Assembly: GCA_036689315.1 (NCBI GenBank) | Contig: CP144790.1 | Coordinates: 227,641 to 291,640, forward strand | DNA from: Stammera capleta_W | GTDB lineage: Bacteria; Pseudomonadota; Gammaproteobacteria; Enterobacterales; Enterobacteriaceae | Direction: 5' to 3' | Length of the DNA: 64,000 nt | In this document: piece after piece, positions 26,447-36,644 of the stretch | Numbering within the stretch: the first letter of the stretch is position 1 | Layout: each line of letters begins with the position of its first letter | The notes under the pieces: generated by a model | The model's database searches: none | The model's input: the letters and a program-made list of their open reading frames with translations, nothing else | Told to the model about the DNA's origin: nothing | Translations under genes and position numbers: made by a program

Positions 26447-29400
26447 TTAAATTATTTTTTTATAAAAATATATCTTATTTGCAATTAAAGATTGTTTATA
26501 TATATTATCATATTTTATATAACCAGAAACAATAATAATATTATTTACATATAAAAAATCAGAATAATTAAGATAAATATCTTTAAATATAATAACATCA
26601 ATACATGAAGAATAATCATCTATATTACATATACATATACGATTATTATTTTTAGTAAATAAAAATTTAATATTATTTATAATTCCAAAAACATTAACTA
26701 TTTTTCTTTTACTAATTAAAAATAAATCTTTTATTTTTGATAAATTAAAAAATTTTTTATATATATTAGAAATATATTTATTTATAGGATGATCTTTAAT
26801 ATAAAAACCTAATACTTCTTTTTCTTTAATTAAAAAATAATTTTTATTTAAATTACTTTTATTAACAAAAAAATCATAAATATTTTCTTTTTTATTATTA
26901 TTACTTATATTATTAAATATACTTAATTGTTTTGTTTTTAATAATCTAATCTTAGATTCAACATATTTTATTATATTATATAAAGAAGAAATTAAAATAG
27001 ATCTTTTTATTTTAAATAAATCAAAACATCCAGAAAAAATTAATTTTTCTAAAACACTTTTATTTACTTTATTAGAGTATGTTAAAAAACAAAAATCTAC
27101 AAAACTTTTAAATTTTTTATTTTCATTTCTCTTTTCAATAATAAAATCAATAGAAGATTTACCTAAACCTTTTATTGCACCAAGTCCATATATAATTTCA
27201 CCTAAATAACTAACACTAAAATAATAAAAACTTTTATTTATATTTGGATATATAATTTTTATACCTTTTTTTTTAGATTCATTTAAAATTGATAAAATTT
27301 TTTTATTATTATCAATATCTGAATTCATAACAGAACAAAAAAATTCAGATGAATAATTCGATTTTAACCATAAAGTTTGATATGCTATAAAAGAATAAGA
27401 AACAGAATGTGATTTATTAAAACCATAATGAGAAAATTTTTCCATTAAAGAAAATATTTTTAAAGATAATTTAACATTTATACCTAATTTTAAAGATCCT
27501 TTCTTAAAAATTTTTCTATGTTCTTTCATTTCTTTTTCTTTTTTTTTACACATGGCTATTCTTAACATATCTGCTGATTCAAGACTATAATTACCTAAAA
27601 CTCTAGCTATTTCCATTACTTGTTCTTGATACAAAATAATACCATAAGTACTATTTAAAATTGGTTTTAATAACATATGTTGCCATTTTAAATCAGGATA
27701 ATATATAGGTTCTTTTCCTTTTTTTCTATTAATGAAATTATCAACCATACCTGACTGTAAAGGACCTGGTCTAAATAAAGCTAATAATGCTATTATATCT
27801 TCAAAACAATCAGGTTCTAATTTTTTTATTAAATCCTTCATACCTCTTGATTCTAATTGAAAAACAGCTGTTGTATCAGCTTTTTTTAATAAATAAAAAC
27901 TTTTTATATCATTTAAAGGTATATTATTTATGTTTATTTTTTTTTTTTTTATTTTTGAATTAATAATATTTATAGTATTATTAATAACAGTTAATGTTCT
28001 TAATCCTAAAAGATCAAATTTTACTAATCCAATAAAATCAATATCATTTTTATCAAATTGAGTAACTAAATTATTACTATTATAATCATAATAAATAGGA
28101 CAATATTCTATAATATTCTTTGATGATATAACAATTCCACCAGCATGTTTTCCTATTCCTTTAATTATTCCCTCTAAATTTTTAGAAATATTTATTAAAT
28201 ATTTAACTTCATTATCAGAATCATATAAATATTTTAATTTTTTTTCAATTTTTAATGCTTTTTCTAAACTAATTCCAAAATCAAATGGTATTAGTTTAGC
28301 AATATTATCAACAAAATAATAAGGATATCCTAAAACTCTACCAACATCTCTAATAACAGATTTTGCTGTCATTGTATTAAAAGTAACAATTTGTGCTACA
28401 GAAAATTTACCATATAATTTTTCTATATGAAAAATAACTTCATCTCTTCTTTCCATACAAAAATCTATATCAAAATCAGGCATAGATATTCTTTTAGGAT
28501 TTAAAAATCTTTCAAATAATAAATTAAATTTCAATGGATCAATATTTGTTATTCCTAAAACAAAAGCAACTAAAGATCCTGCTCCTGAACCTCTACCTGG
28601 TCCAACAGGAATTTTATTTTTTTTTGCCCATGAAACAAATTCCATAACTATCAAAAAATAATCAGGAAAACCCATATTATTAATAATTTTTAGTTCATAA
28701 TTTAATCTATCTAAATATTTTTTTTTTATACTTTTATAAAAAAAACACATTGTTTTTATTTTATTAAAAACAACAAATTTTAAATATTCTTTAGAAGAAT
28801 AAAAATTAACAGGAATATTAAATTTGGGTATAAATGAATATTTTTTTTCTATTGAAAAATTACACATTTTAGAAATTTCTACTGTATTAACTAATACTTC
28901 TGATATATCTTTAAATAAAAAAAACATTTCTTCTTCACTTTTTAAATATTGTTCTTTCGTATAATTATTTATTTTTCTAAATTTTTTTAATGAACAACCA
29001 TGATATATAGAAGATCTTATTTCATGATAAAAAAAATCTTCTTTCTTAATAAAAAGAACTTTATTAGTTGCAACAATAGGTACTTTTGTTATTAAAGATA
29101 AATTTATAGCAAAATTTATGTATTTATCTTCATTATTATTACCAATACGAGAAATTTGAAAATATATTCTATTAAATAATATTTTTTTCCAAAATAAAAT
29201 AATTTCTTTAACCAAAGATAAATCATTAAAAAAAATAAATCTTCCTATATCACTATTATGCTCTACTGGAAATAAAAAAATTAATCCTTTATTTATTTCT
29301 AATAATACTTTAAAACTAACACACAAAACATTTTTTAAACTATATAAATAAGCTTTAGAAATTAATTTAACTAAATTTTTATATCCTATATTATTCTTTA

Positions 29401-29662
29401 CTAATATAGTAACAGGATATATATTTTTTTTAATATCTTTATAATAATAAAAAATATCAGCACCAATTATAGGTTTAATTCCATATAAATATGAAGTATT
29501 AATAAATTTTATAACTGCAGAAAGACTAAAATAATCAGTTATAGCAACAGAAGGCATATTCATTTTACTAATATTTTTTATTAGATCATCTACCTTACAT
29601 AAACCATTTTTTATAGAAAAATCACTATGAACATTTAAATGAATAAATTTAGGATAAAACAT
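26447..29662 (-). CDS. dnaE: DNA polymerase III alpha subunit
   Basis: Replicative DNA polymerase. The N-terminal PHP domain starts HLNVHSDFSIKNG. The polymerase palm shows GPGRGSGAGS and the catalytic PDFDIDF, with the third acidic residue in FDLLGLRTL. Helix-hairpin-helix and OB domains follow. Length 1071 aa, compared with 1160 in E. coli; the missing part is the C-terminal tau-binding region, and the stop is TAA, so no read-through extends it. Follows skp as the remnant of the E. coli bamA-skp-lpx-rnhB-dnaE region. Confidence 0.96.
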   Translation of the reverse strand: MFYPKFIHLNVHSDFSIKNGLCKVDDLIKNISKMNMPSVAITDYFSLSAVIKFINTSYLYGIKPIIGADIFYYYKDIKKNIYPVTILVKNNIGYKNLVKLISKAYLYSLKNVLCVSFKVLLEINKGLIFLFPVEHNSDIGRFIFFNDLSLVKEIILFWKKILFNRIYFQISRIGNNNEDKYINFAINLSLITKVPIVATNKVLFIKKEDFFYHEIRSSIYHGCSLKKFRKINNYTKEQYLKSEEEMFFLFKDISEVLVNTVEISKMCNFSIEKKYSFIPKFNIPVNFYSSKEYLKFVVFNKIKTMCFFYKSIKKKYLDRLNYELKIINNMGFPDYFLIVMEFVSWAKKNKIPVGPGRGSGAGSLVAFVLGITNIDPLKFNLLFERFLNPKRISMPDFDIDFCMERRDEVIFHIEKLYGKFSVAQIVTFNTMTAKSVIRDVGRVLGYPYYFVDNIAKLIPFDFGISLEKALKIEKKLKYLYDSDNEVKYLINISKNLEGIIKGIGKHAGGIVISSKNIIEYCPIYYDYNSNNLVTQFDKNDIDFIGLVKFDLLGLRTLTVINNTINIINSKIKKKKININNIPLNDIKSFYLLKKADTTAVFQLESRGMKDLIKKLEPDCFEDIIALLALFRPGPLQSGMVDNFINRKKGKEPIYYPDLKWQHMLLKPILNSTYGIILYQEQVMEIARVLGNYSLESADMLRIAMCKKKEKEMKEHRKIFKKGSLKLGINVKLSLKIFSLMEKFSHYGFNKSHSVSYSFIAYQTLWLKSNYSSEFFCSVMNSDIDNNKKILSILNESKKKGIKIIYPNINKSFYYFSVSYLGEIIYGLGAIKGLGKSSIDFIIEKRNENKKFKSFVDFCFLTYSNKVNKSVLEKLIFSGCFDLFKIKRSILISSLYNIIKYVESKIRLLKTKQLSIFNNISNNNKKENIYDFFVNKSNLNKNYFLIKEKEVLGFYIKDHPINKYISNIYKKFFNLSKIKDLFLISKRKIVNVFGIINNIKFLFTKNNNRICICNIDDYSSCIDVIIFKDIYLNYSDFLYVNNIIIVSGYIKYDNIYKQSLIANKIYFYKKII

Positions 29663-29703
29663 TTTTTATGAAAAAAAATAATAAATAATTTTATTATTAT
29701 TAA

Positions 29704-30210
29704 TTAATTAAAACTGTTTAATTTTTTTATTATTACTTTTGTAATATCAACTATATTTTTATCATGAAAAATAATACTATTTATATCTAAAACTAAATTA
29801 TACTTATTTTTTTTTGAAAATAAAATTAAAATTTTTTTTATTTTGTAAAATATTTTATTATGTATATTTATAATTTCTTTATTATATTTTAATTCCATAA
29901 AACGAATATCATTATATAATTTACTTTTTATATAATTTAAATTACTTCTAATAAACTTTAATTTTTTATTATCAATAAATTTAAATTTATTTTTCAAAAA
30001 TTTTTCTTCTTTAATTATTTTATTTATAATTTTATTAAAATTAAAATAATTTAAATTTATATCAATATTAATTTTTTTAATAAAATTTTTATACTCTATT
30101 GAATTTTTAAATATTAAATCAATATCTAAAAAAGCTATTTTATTAGAACTAAAAATAGAAAAACAAAATAAAAAATAAAAAAAACAAAACCAAAATAAAA
30201 ATTTTTTCAT
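29704..30210 (-). CDS. skp: periplasmic chaperone Skp (OmpH)
   Basis: Trimeric chaperone that carries unfolded outer-membrane proteins to the Bam complex. A signal peptide occupies about residues 1-20 (lysines then FLFWFCFFYFLFCFSIF). The mature N-terminus SNKIAFLDIDLIFKNS matches ADKIAIVNMGSLF of E. coli. A long lysine-rich helical arm fills residues 40-130, and YNLVLDINSIIF matches the C-terminal core. Length 168 aa, against 161. AAGGA lies before the ATG. It sits directly after bamA, as in E. coli, although that BamA has lost its barrel. Confidence 0.85.
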   Translation of the reverse strand: MKKFLFWFCFFYFLFCFSIFSSNKIAFLDIDLIFKNSIEYKNFIKKINIDINLNYFNFNKIINKIIKEEKFLKNKFKFIDNKKLKFIRSNLNYIKSKLYNDIRFMELKYNKEIINIHNKIFYKIKKILILFSKKNKYNLVLDINSIIFHDKNIVDITKVIIKKLNSFN

Positions 30211-30277
30211 AAAAAAATCCTTATAAATAAAAAATTTTTATATATAATAAAATATAACAACAAACATTATAAATAAA

Positions 30278-31282
30278 TTATTTATTTTTTTTTATATCAA
30301 AAAAAATAATTATTTTTTTTATAAATAATTTTTTATAAAAAATAAAAATTTTTAAAGATTCATTTTCATTATTTATTAATAACTTTTTTAATTTTTCAAT
30401 AAAAATAAAAAAATAATTAAAATTAATAATTGAATTTTTATTAATTAATTTAAATAATTTTTTTTTATTAAAAAATTTATTTTTATAATAAATAAAATTT
30501 ATATATGAAATTTTATATTTACATCCTTTAAAAAAAAAAATATTAATAATAATATTATTATCATTCAATAATGAAATATTAATTTTTTTAATACTAAAAT
30601 CTAAAAATCCATTTTTAAAATAAATATTTTTTATTTTATTTATTTTAAATAAATAATTTTTTTTATTTAAAAAAAAATTAGTTTTTGATAAAAATTTAAT
30701 AATAATATTTTTATCAAATTTATTTAAATTAAATAAATTAATTTTTTTTATATTAAAATAATTATTTTCATTAAAAAAAATTTTTAAAACATAAAAATGA
30801 TTTTTAATTTTAATTTTAGAAATTTTTATTCTAGAATAATATTTTAATTTTTTTTTATATTTAAATAAAATATATTTAATAAAATTAAATAAATTATTTT
30901 CATAAATATAATAACCATTTCAAATATAAAAAAAATTACAAATATTAAATAAAAAATTTTTATTAAATAAATTATTACCATAAAAAAAAATTTTATAAAA
31001 AAAAATTTTTTCATATAAATAAATATGTAATTTATTATTAATATTTTTAACTTTTATATTTATAAAATTATTTGTATTAAATAAAAATTTAATTAATATT
31101 TTAATATTTTTTTTATAAATAATTTTTCCTAATTTATTTTTAATAATATATAAATAATATTTAGATTTAATCCTATTAGAATTATTTATTTCTATATCTT
31201 TTAAATAAAAAAAATTTTTATCTTTACAATATGAATTTATACAAAATAAAAAAATAAATAAAAATAAAAATAAATTTTTCAT
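30278..31282 (-). CDS. bamA: BamA reduced to signal peptide and POTRA domains, with one in-frame TGA (Trp)
   Basis: A signal peptide (about residues 1-19) is followed by FYLKDIEINNSNRI, matching FVVKDIHFEGLQRV of E. coli BamA. LFNTNNFINIKV matches the end of POTRA1, and KIFFYGNNLFNK the start of POTRA2. A TGA at 30920-30922 (codon 121) lies in FYI-TGA-NGYY; read as Trp, the frame continues to a TAA at 30278-30280. The total is 334 aa, against 810. The product covers about POTRA1-4 and lacks POTRA5 and the whole membrane barrel. Only 67 bases remain before skp, so the barrel is not present in another frame. Whether it is functional is unclear; the long open frame in AT-rich DNA suggests maintenance. 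Confidence 0.8.
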
Positions 31283-31296
31283 TTTAAAAATTAATA

Positions 31297-32013
31297 TTAT
31301 AATTTTCCAAATTTTCTTTTTCTTTTAGAAAAATTATCTAAAACAAATAAAAAATCACAAATACTAAAATCAGGCCATAATTTATCAAAAAAAAATAATT
31401 CAGAATAAGCAATTTGCCATAATAAAAAATTACTAATTCTTTTTTCTCCTCCTGTTCTTATAACTAAATCAACAGGTGATAATTTACCTAAACATAAATT
31501 ATTTGTAATAAATTTTTCATTTAATTCATTTAAATTAATTAAATTATTTTTAATTTTATAAAAAATATTTCTTATAAAATTAACTATATCCCATCTTCCT
31601 CCATAATTTATTGCTATATTTAATTTTAAACCTAAATTATTCTTAGTAATTAATTCTATATTTAAAATATCATTATATAAAAAATTAGGTAATCTATTTC
31701 TATCACCAATAATATTAACACATACTTTTTTTTTATTTAAAAAAAAAGAATATTTTTTTAATACTAAAGAAAATAATTTCATTAAATTATAAACTTCATT
31801 ATATGGCCTATTCCAATTTTCAGTACTAAATGCATATAAAGTTAATATATTTATATTATAATTAATAGAAAAATTAATAATCTTAGTAATATTTTTTACT
31901 CCTTTTTTATGACCATAAAATCTAGGTTTATTTCTTAAATTAGCCCATCTACCATTACCATCCATAATAATTGCAATATGATTAGGTATTTTTTTATTAC
32001 ATAAAAATTTCAT
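31297..32013 (-). CDS. uppS: undecaprenyl diphosphate synthase
   Basis: Cis-prenyltransferase that makes the C55 lipid carrier for cell-wall precursors. Motifs are HIAIIMDGNGRWA at the N-terminus, FYGHKKGVKN, STENWNRP near residue 67 and RTGGEKRISNFLLWQIAYSE near the C-terminus. Length 238 aa against 253 in E. coli. In E. coli dxr lies between frr and uppS, with cdsA and rseP after it; all three are missing here, leaving frr-uppS-bamA. The isoprenoid substrate may have to come from elsewhere, since no such pathway is visible in the window. Confidence 0.95.
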   Translation of the reverse strand: MKFLCNKKIPNHIAIIMDGNGRWANLRNKPRFYGHKKGVKNITKIINFSINYNINILTLYAFSTENWNRPYNEVYNLMKLFSLVLKKYSFFLNKKKVCVNIIGDRNRLPNFLYNDILNIELITKNNLGLKLNIAINYGGRWDIVNFIRNIFYKIKNNLINLNELNEKFITNNLCLGKLSPVDLVIRTGGEKRISNFLLWQIAYSELFFFDKLWPDFSICDFLFVLDNFSKRKRKFGKL

Positions 32014-32047
32014 TCATTAAATTTTATTTACTAAAAATTAAAAAAAT

Positions 32048-32614
32048 CTAAATAATTTCTTTTTTTTTATTTAAAAAAATATTATTTATTATTTTTATAT
32101 TAAAATCAGTTATTTTTTGTAATTTTTTAAAAAAATATTTTTCTTCTTCAATACTTAATTTTTTATTTTTTAAATTCTTTTTAATTTTAGATTTAAATAT
32201 TTTTCTAATATTTCTTATATAAATTTTTCCTAATTCCAATTCACTTTTTAATAATTTAATAATTTTTATTTTTTTTTCTTCAGTTAAAGGAGGTACTCTA
32301 ATTAATAAATCATTATTTTCTATTATAGGATATAAATCTATATTTTCTGATAATATTTTTCTTTCTACAGATTTTATAATATTTTTATTTTTATCAAATA
32401 AAGAAATTCTTAATGTTGAATTATTTTCTACCAATATTCTTGAAATATTAGATAATAAACAATTTTTACCATAATAATTTATTTTTAAATTAGAAATAAT
32501 GCCAATATCAATACGATTTGTCCTAAATTTATTTATCTTTTTTTTAAAAGAAATAACTATATTATCCATTTTATTTGACAAATCTTTTTCATATAAATCT
32601 AAAATATTATTCAT
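32048..32614 (-). CDS. frr: ribosome recycling factor
   Basis: Works with EF-G to split post-termination ribosomes. Conserved parts are KFRTNRIDIGII, YYGKNCLLSNIS, RVPPLTEEKK and YIRNIRKIFKSKI. The frame extends upstream to 32662, but the ATG at 32612-32614 gives 188 aa (185 in E. coli) and aligns with its N-terminus, so that start is used. The stop is TAG. The start lies 41 bases after the end of rpoD, on the same strand. Confidence 0.93.
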   Translation of the reverse strand: MNNILDLYEKDLSNKMDNIVISFKKKINKFRTNRIDIGIISNLKINYYGKNCLLSNISRILVENNSTLRISLFDKNKNIIKSVERKILSENIDLYPIIENNDLLIRVPPLTEEKKIKIIKLLKSELELGKIYIRNIRKIFKSKIKKNLKNKKLSIEEEKYFFKKLQKITDFNIKIINNIFLNKKKEII

Positions 32615-32654
32615 AAAAAAACCATAAATTATATATATTAAAAAAAAATAAAAA

Positions 32655-34457
32655 TTAATCATCTAAAAAACTACGTAAAATTTCAGATCTACTTGGATGA
32701 CGTAATTTACGTAAAGCTTTAGCTTCTATCTGCCTAATTCGTTCTCTTGTAACATCAAATTGTTTTCCAACTTCTTCAAGAGTATGATCACTACTCATAT
32801 CTATACCAAAACGCATACGTAAAACCTTTGCTTCACGAGGTGTTAAACTAGACAAAATATCATTAGTTACTGCTCTTAAACTTTCAGTTGTTGCTGAATC
32901 AAGTGGTAATTCTAAAGAAGAATCTTCAATAAAATCACCTAAATGTAAATCTTCATCTTCACCTACAGGTGTTTCCATTGAAATTGGTTCTTTTGCTATT
33001 TTTAATACTTTTCTTATTTTCTCTTCAGACATAAATAAACGATCAGAAAGTTCTTCAGGAGTAGGTTCTCTTCCAATTTCTTGTAATATCTGTCTTGAAA
33101 CTCTATTCAATTTATTAATAGTTTCAATCATATGTACAGGAATTCTTATAGTACGAGCTTGATCAGCAATAGATCTTGTAATTGCCTGACGTATCCACCA
33201 AGTAGCATATGTAGAAAATTTATAACCTCTTCTATATTCAAATTTATCTACAGCTTTCATCAAACCTATATTACCTTCTTGAATTAAATCTAAAAATTGC
33301 AAACCTCTATTAGTATATTTTTTAGCTATTGATATTACTAATCTTAAATTAGCTTCAACCATCTCTTTTTTTGCTTTTTGTGATTTTATTTCACCTTCTA
33401 TTATATTTTTATATATTTTTCTTATTTTAAAAATAGATAAATTAGTCTTTTTTTCAATAAAAAATAATTTTTTTAATTTATATTTCAATATATTTAAATA
33501 TTTTTCTATATTTTTTGACCAAAAATATTTTTTAAAATCAATAACTTTTAATAACCATTCATCATTTGTACCATAAAAATTAAAAAATTTTAAAAATATT
33601 TCTAATGGCATTAAACATTTATTTACACAAAAATCCATAATATCATTTTCATAATCACATATTTTTTTTATAATAGATTTAACTTTAAAAACTAAATAAT
33701 CAAATTGTTTTTTAACTAACTTAAATTTCATAAAAATATCAATTAATTTATTTCTTTCTTTTTTAGTTTTTATATTATTAAAACCATATTTATCTATAAA
33801 TTTAATTAATAATAAATACTGATTACGCAATTTATAAAAATTATTTTTTGCTAAATTTGAATCAATAAAATTATCATTTAAATATGAATTATCATATAAA
33901 TTACATAAATATTTATTCTTTAATGAATTATAATTATTAACTTTATTATCTATAAAACCAACAATTAAATCACATAAACGTAATTTACCTTTTTCAACTA
34001 GATCATATTGTTCTAATAAATAATTTATTGATATAAAAATTTTTGATAAAGAAAATTTAACTTGATAAATACCATCTTCTATACGTTTAGCTATATTTAT
34101 TTCATCTTCTCTACTTAATAAATCAACATTACCCATTTCCCTCATATACATTCTTACCGGATCATTTGTTCTATTTATATCTGATTCTGCTTTAGATAAA
34201 ACATGAGCAGCAGCTTCTGCAGCATCATATTCATCTGTACTAACTGTACTTTCATTAATAATTAATTCATCTAATTCAGGAGCTTCTTCTACAACAGGTA
34301 TACCAAGATCACTAATCATTTTAATAATTACATCTATTTTATTTAACTCTATCTTATCCAATGATAAATAATCATGAACTTGTGCATAAGTTATATAACC
34401 TTGTTCTTTACCTTTAGAAACTAATAATTTTAACTGTATTTTAGGATTTTGTTCCAT
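32655..34457 (-). CDS. rpoD: RNA polymerase sigma-70 factor
   Basis: Primary sigma factor. Region 1.1 begins MEQNPKIQLKLLVSKGKEQG, almost identical to E. coli. Region 2 has NLRLVISIAKKYTNRGLQFL and KFSTYATWWIRQAI, and region 4 has the helix-turn-helix TLEEVGKQFDVTRERIRQIE. The ATG at 34455-34457 is chosen over the one four codons upstream because it matches the E. coli start. Length 600 aa against 613. The nonconserved spacer (about residues 180-350) has become Lys/Asn/Ile rich. Third gene of the rpsU-dnaG-rpoD operon. Confidence 0.97.
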   Translation of the reverse strand: MEQNPKIQLKLLVSKGKEQGYITYAQVHDYLSLDKIELNKIDVIIKMISDLGIPVVEEAPELDELIINESTVSTDEYDAAEAAAHVLSKAESDINRTNDPVRMYMREMGNVDLLSREDEINIAKRIEDGIYQVKFSLSKIFISINYLLEQYDLVEKGKLRLCDLIVGFIDNKVNNYNSLKNKYLCNLYDNSYLNDNFIDSNLAKNNFYKLRNQYLLLIKFIDKYGFNNIKTKKERNKLIDIFMKFKLVKKQFDYLVFKVKSIIKKICDYENDIMDFCVNKCLMPLEIFLKFFNFYGTNDEWLLKVIDFKKYFWSKNIEKYLNILKYKLKKLFFIEKKTNLSIFKIRKIYKNIIEGEIKSQKAKKEMVEANLRLVISIAKKYTNRGLQFLDLIQEGNIGLMKAVDKFEYRRGYKFSTYATWWIRQAITRSIADQARTIRIPVHMIETINKLNRVSRQILQEIGREPTPEELSDRLFMSEEKIRKVLKIAKEPISMETPVGEDEDLHLGDFIEDSSLELPLDSATTESLRAVTNDILSSLTPREAKVLRMRFGIDMSSDHTLEEVGKQFDVTRERIRQIEAKALRKLRHPSRSEILRSFLDD

Positions 34458-34497
34458 AATAACAACCATACATAAAGTTTTATTAAATAATTAATAT

Positions 34498-36255
34498 TTA
34501 TTTTTTTAAATTTTTTAATTTAATAAGATTCCAAAAAATTATTTTTTCCTTTTTACTTAAACCCATTATTTGTTCTTTTTTTATCATAATATCCAATTTT
34601 CTATTAATAATAATAATTTTTAATTTATTTAAAAAATCTACAAAAACAATATTTATATTTACATTTTCATTATAAAAATCACAAAATTTACACAATCTTA
34701 ATATATTTAAATAATATTTAACTTTATAATTAACACAACTATTAATAATATCATTAGTAGAAATATTTTTTTCATACATACATATTTTTACTATATTCAA
34801 AAACAAACATAAACCATAAATAATTTTTTTTTCTGAAAATAAAGGATCATATAAATTTACTAATCTAGATAAATAAGGTTTCTTTATTAAAAAAAAAATT
34901 AAATATCTTAATATTAAAAATTTTTTTTTTATTATTTTTTTTTTATTTATATTTAAATTTATTGTTTTCTCTAAAATTCTTTCATCAAATAAACCAATAA
35001 TTCTACTTAATTTTTTACGAAGAAAAATTCTTATTAATGGTGATTCTATTTTATAAATATATGGTAATAAATTATTTGCAAATTTAATTTTATTCTCATA
35101 AGTATTTACATTTATTCCTATTGACATTATTTTAAAAAAATAATCAAAAAAAGAAATTGATGATTTTATTATTTTTTCAAAAAATTTTTTTCCTTTTTTT
35201 CTAATTATAGAATCTGGATCTTCTCCTTTTGGTAAAAACATAAAATAAAAATTTTTACCTTCACTTACATATGGAAAAAGAATATTTATTGTTCTTTTTA
35301 AAGATATTAATCCTGATTCATCTCCATCATAACAAAAAATAATATTATCTGTATAATTAAATAAAATTTTTATTTGTTCATTACTTATTGATGAACCTAA
35401 TAAACCAACAACATATTTAATTTTAAATTGATTTAAAATAATCACATCAATATAACCTTCAACAACAATAATTCTATTTAATTTATAATTATCTTTTTTT
35501 ATATAACATAAACCATATAAACAACATTTTTTAGAAAAAAAAATATTATTTGAAGAATTTATATATTTAAAATTATATAAATTATTTATAGATCTTCCAC
35601 CAAAAGCTACAACCCTTTTTTTTATATCAAAAATAGGAAAAATAATTCTATTATTTAATTTATCAAAAATAAAATTATATTTATTTTTACCTAAAATACC
35701 TATATTTACCAAAAAATCTAATTCTTTTTTTTTATAATATTTAATAAATCTATTAAAAAAAAAACTACAAGAAAAACCAATAGAAAATTTTTTTATACTT
35801 TTTAAATTTAATCCTCTTTTTAATAAATAATCTAAAATTAATTTTTTTTTTTTATTAAATAAAGAAAAAAAATATACTTTATTCATATTATTCATAAATT
35901 TATAAAAAATATATTTTTTCTTTTTAAATAAATAAAAATTATAATTATAATTTTTTTTATAAATTATTTTTTTACAATTTAAATACGATAATTCTTTAAT
36001 ACTTTCAATAAAAGTTAATTTATGATAATTCATTAAAAAATCAATAATATTTCCATGTACTTTACATCCAAAACAATAATAAAAATTTTCTGTTTTATTA
36101 ACTGTAAAAGAAGGATTTTTTTCATTATGAAAAGGACAAAAACCTTTATATATATTACCAACTTTTTTTAAATTAATATCATATGAAATAACTTTTACTA
36201 TATCACTTGAAGATATTAAATTTAATATAAAAGTATTAGATATAAATCTAACCAT
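34498..36255 (-). CDS. dnaG: DNA primase
   Basis: Makes RNA primers at the replication fork. The zinc-binding domain CPFHNEKNPSFTVNKTENFY is followed by CFGCKVHGN (residues 40-70). The TOPRIM domain shows VVEGYIDVI near residue 260 and FCYDGDESG. Length 585 aa, against 581 in E. coli; a diverged C-terminal domain, expected to bind DnaB, is still present. Second gene of the macromolecular synthesis operon rpsU-dnaG-rpoD. Confidence 0.95.
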   Translation of the reverse strand: MVRFISNTFILNLISSSDIVKVISYDINLKKVGNIYKGFCPFHNEKNPSFTVNKTENFYYCFGCKVHGNIIDFLMNYHKLTFIESIKELSYLNCKKIIYKKNYNYNFYLFKKKKYIFYKFMNNMNKVYFFSLFNKKKKLILDYLLKRGLNLKSIKKFSIGFSCSFFFNRFIKYYKKKELDFLVNIGILGKNKYNFIFDKLNNRIIFPIFDIKKRVVAFGGRSINNLYNFKYINSSNNIFFSKKCCLYGLCYIKKDNYKLNRIIVVEGYIDVIILNQFKIKYVVGLLGSSISNEQIKILFNYTDNIIFCYDGDESGLISLKRTINILFPYVSEGKNFYFMFLPKGEDPDSIIRKKGKKFFEKIIKSSISFFDYFFKIMSIGINVNTYENKIKFANNLLPYIYKIESPLIRIFLRKKLSRIIGLFDERILEKTINLNINKKKIIKKKFLILRYLIFFLIKKPYLSRLVNLYDPLFSEKKIIYGLCLFLNIVKICMYEKNISTNDIINSCVNYKVKYYLNILRLCKFCDFYNENVNINIVFVDFLNKLKIIIINRKLDIMIKKEQIMGLSKKEKIIFWNLIKLKNLKK

Positions 36256-36298
36256 ATATTTATAATAATTATTATATAAAATAAAAATAATATATTAA

Positions 36299-36514
36299 TT
36301 AATATCTATATGATTTTTTTATATTTTCCCTAGAAATTTTTTTTGCATATCTTTTTATTGCTGATGCTTTAGCTTTTTTTCTTTGTATTGTTGGTTTTTC
36401 ATAAAATTCTCTTCTTCTTATTTCAGCTAATATTCCTGACTTTTCACAAGATCTTTTAAATCTACGCAAAGCAACATCAAAAGGTTCATTTTCTCTAACT
36501 TTTATAATTGGCAT
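36299..36514 (-). CDS. rpsU: ribosomal protein bS21
   Basis: Small 30S protein of 71 aa, the same length as E. coli. The stretches PIIKVRENEPFDVALRRFKR and SCEKSGILAEIRRREFYEKP are nearly identical to E. coli. The frame is open to an upstream ATG at 36556, but the ATG at 36512-36514 aligns with the E. coli start and is preceded by GGAG 9 bases upstream. First gene of rpsU-dnaG-rpoD; tsaD is divergent, as in E. coli, so a promoter probably lies in 36515-36644. Confidence 0.97.
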   Translation of the reverse strand: MPIIKVRENEPFDVALRRFKRSCEKSGILAEIRRREFYEKPTIQRKKAKASAIKRYAKKISRENIKKSYRY

Positions 36515-36644
36515 AAAAATAAACTCCATAATAAAAAAATTATTGATTTTTATCATTATAATAAAAAAATAATTAAATATTTTTATAAAAATTTTATATT
36601 AATAAAATATATATTATTATATAATAAAAAGAAAAAAAAAAAAA
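36515..36644. other. divergent intergenic region between rpsU and tsaD
   Basis: A 130-bp, nearly pure A/T spacer between two divergent transcription units, expected to hold promoters for both. I see a ribosome site (GGAG) for rpsU but no confident -35/-10 pair and no ribosome site for tsaD, whose ATG follows an A-rich run. Confidence 0.4.
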
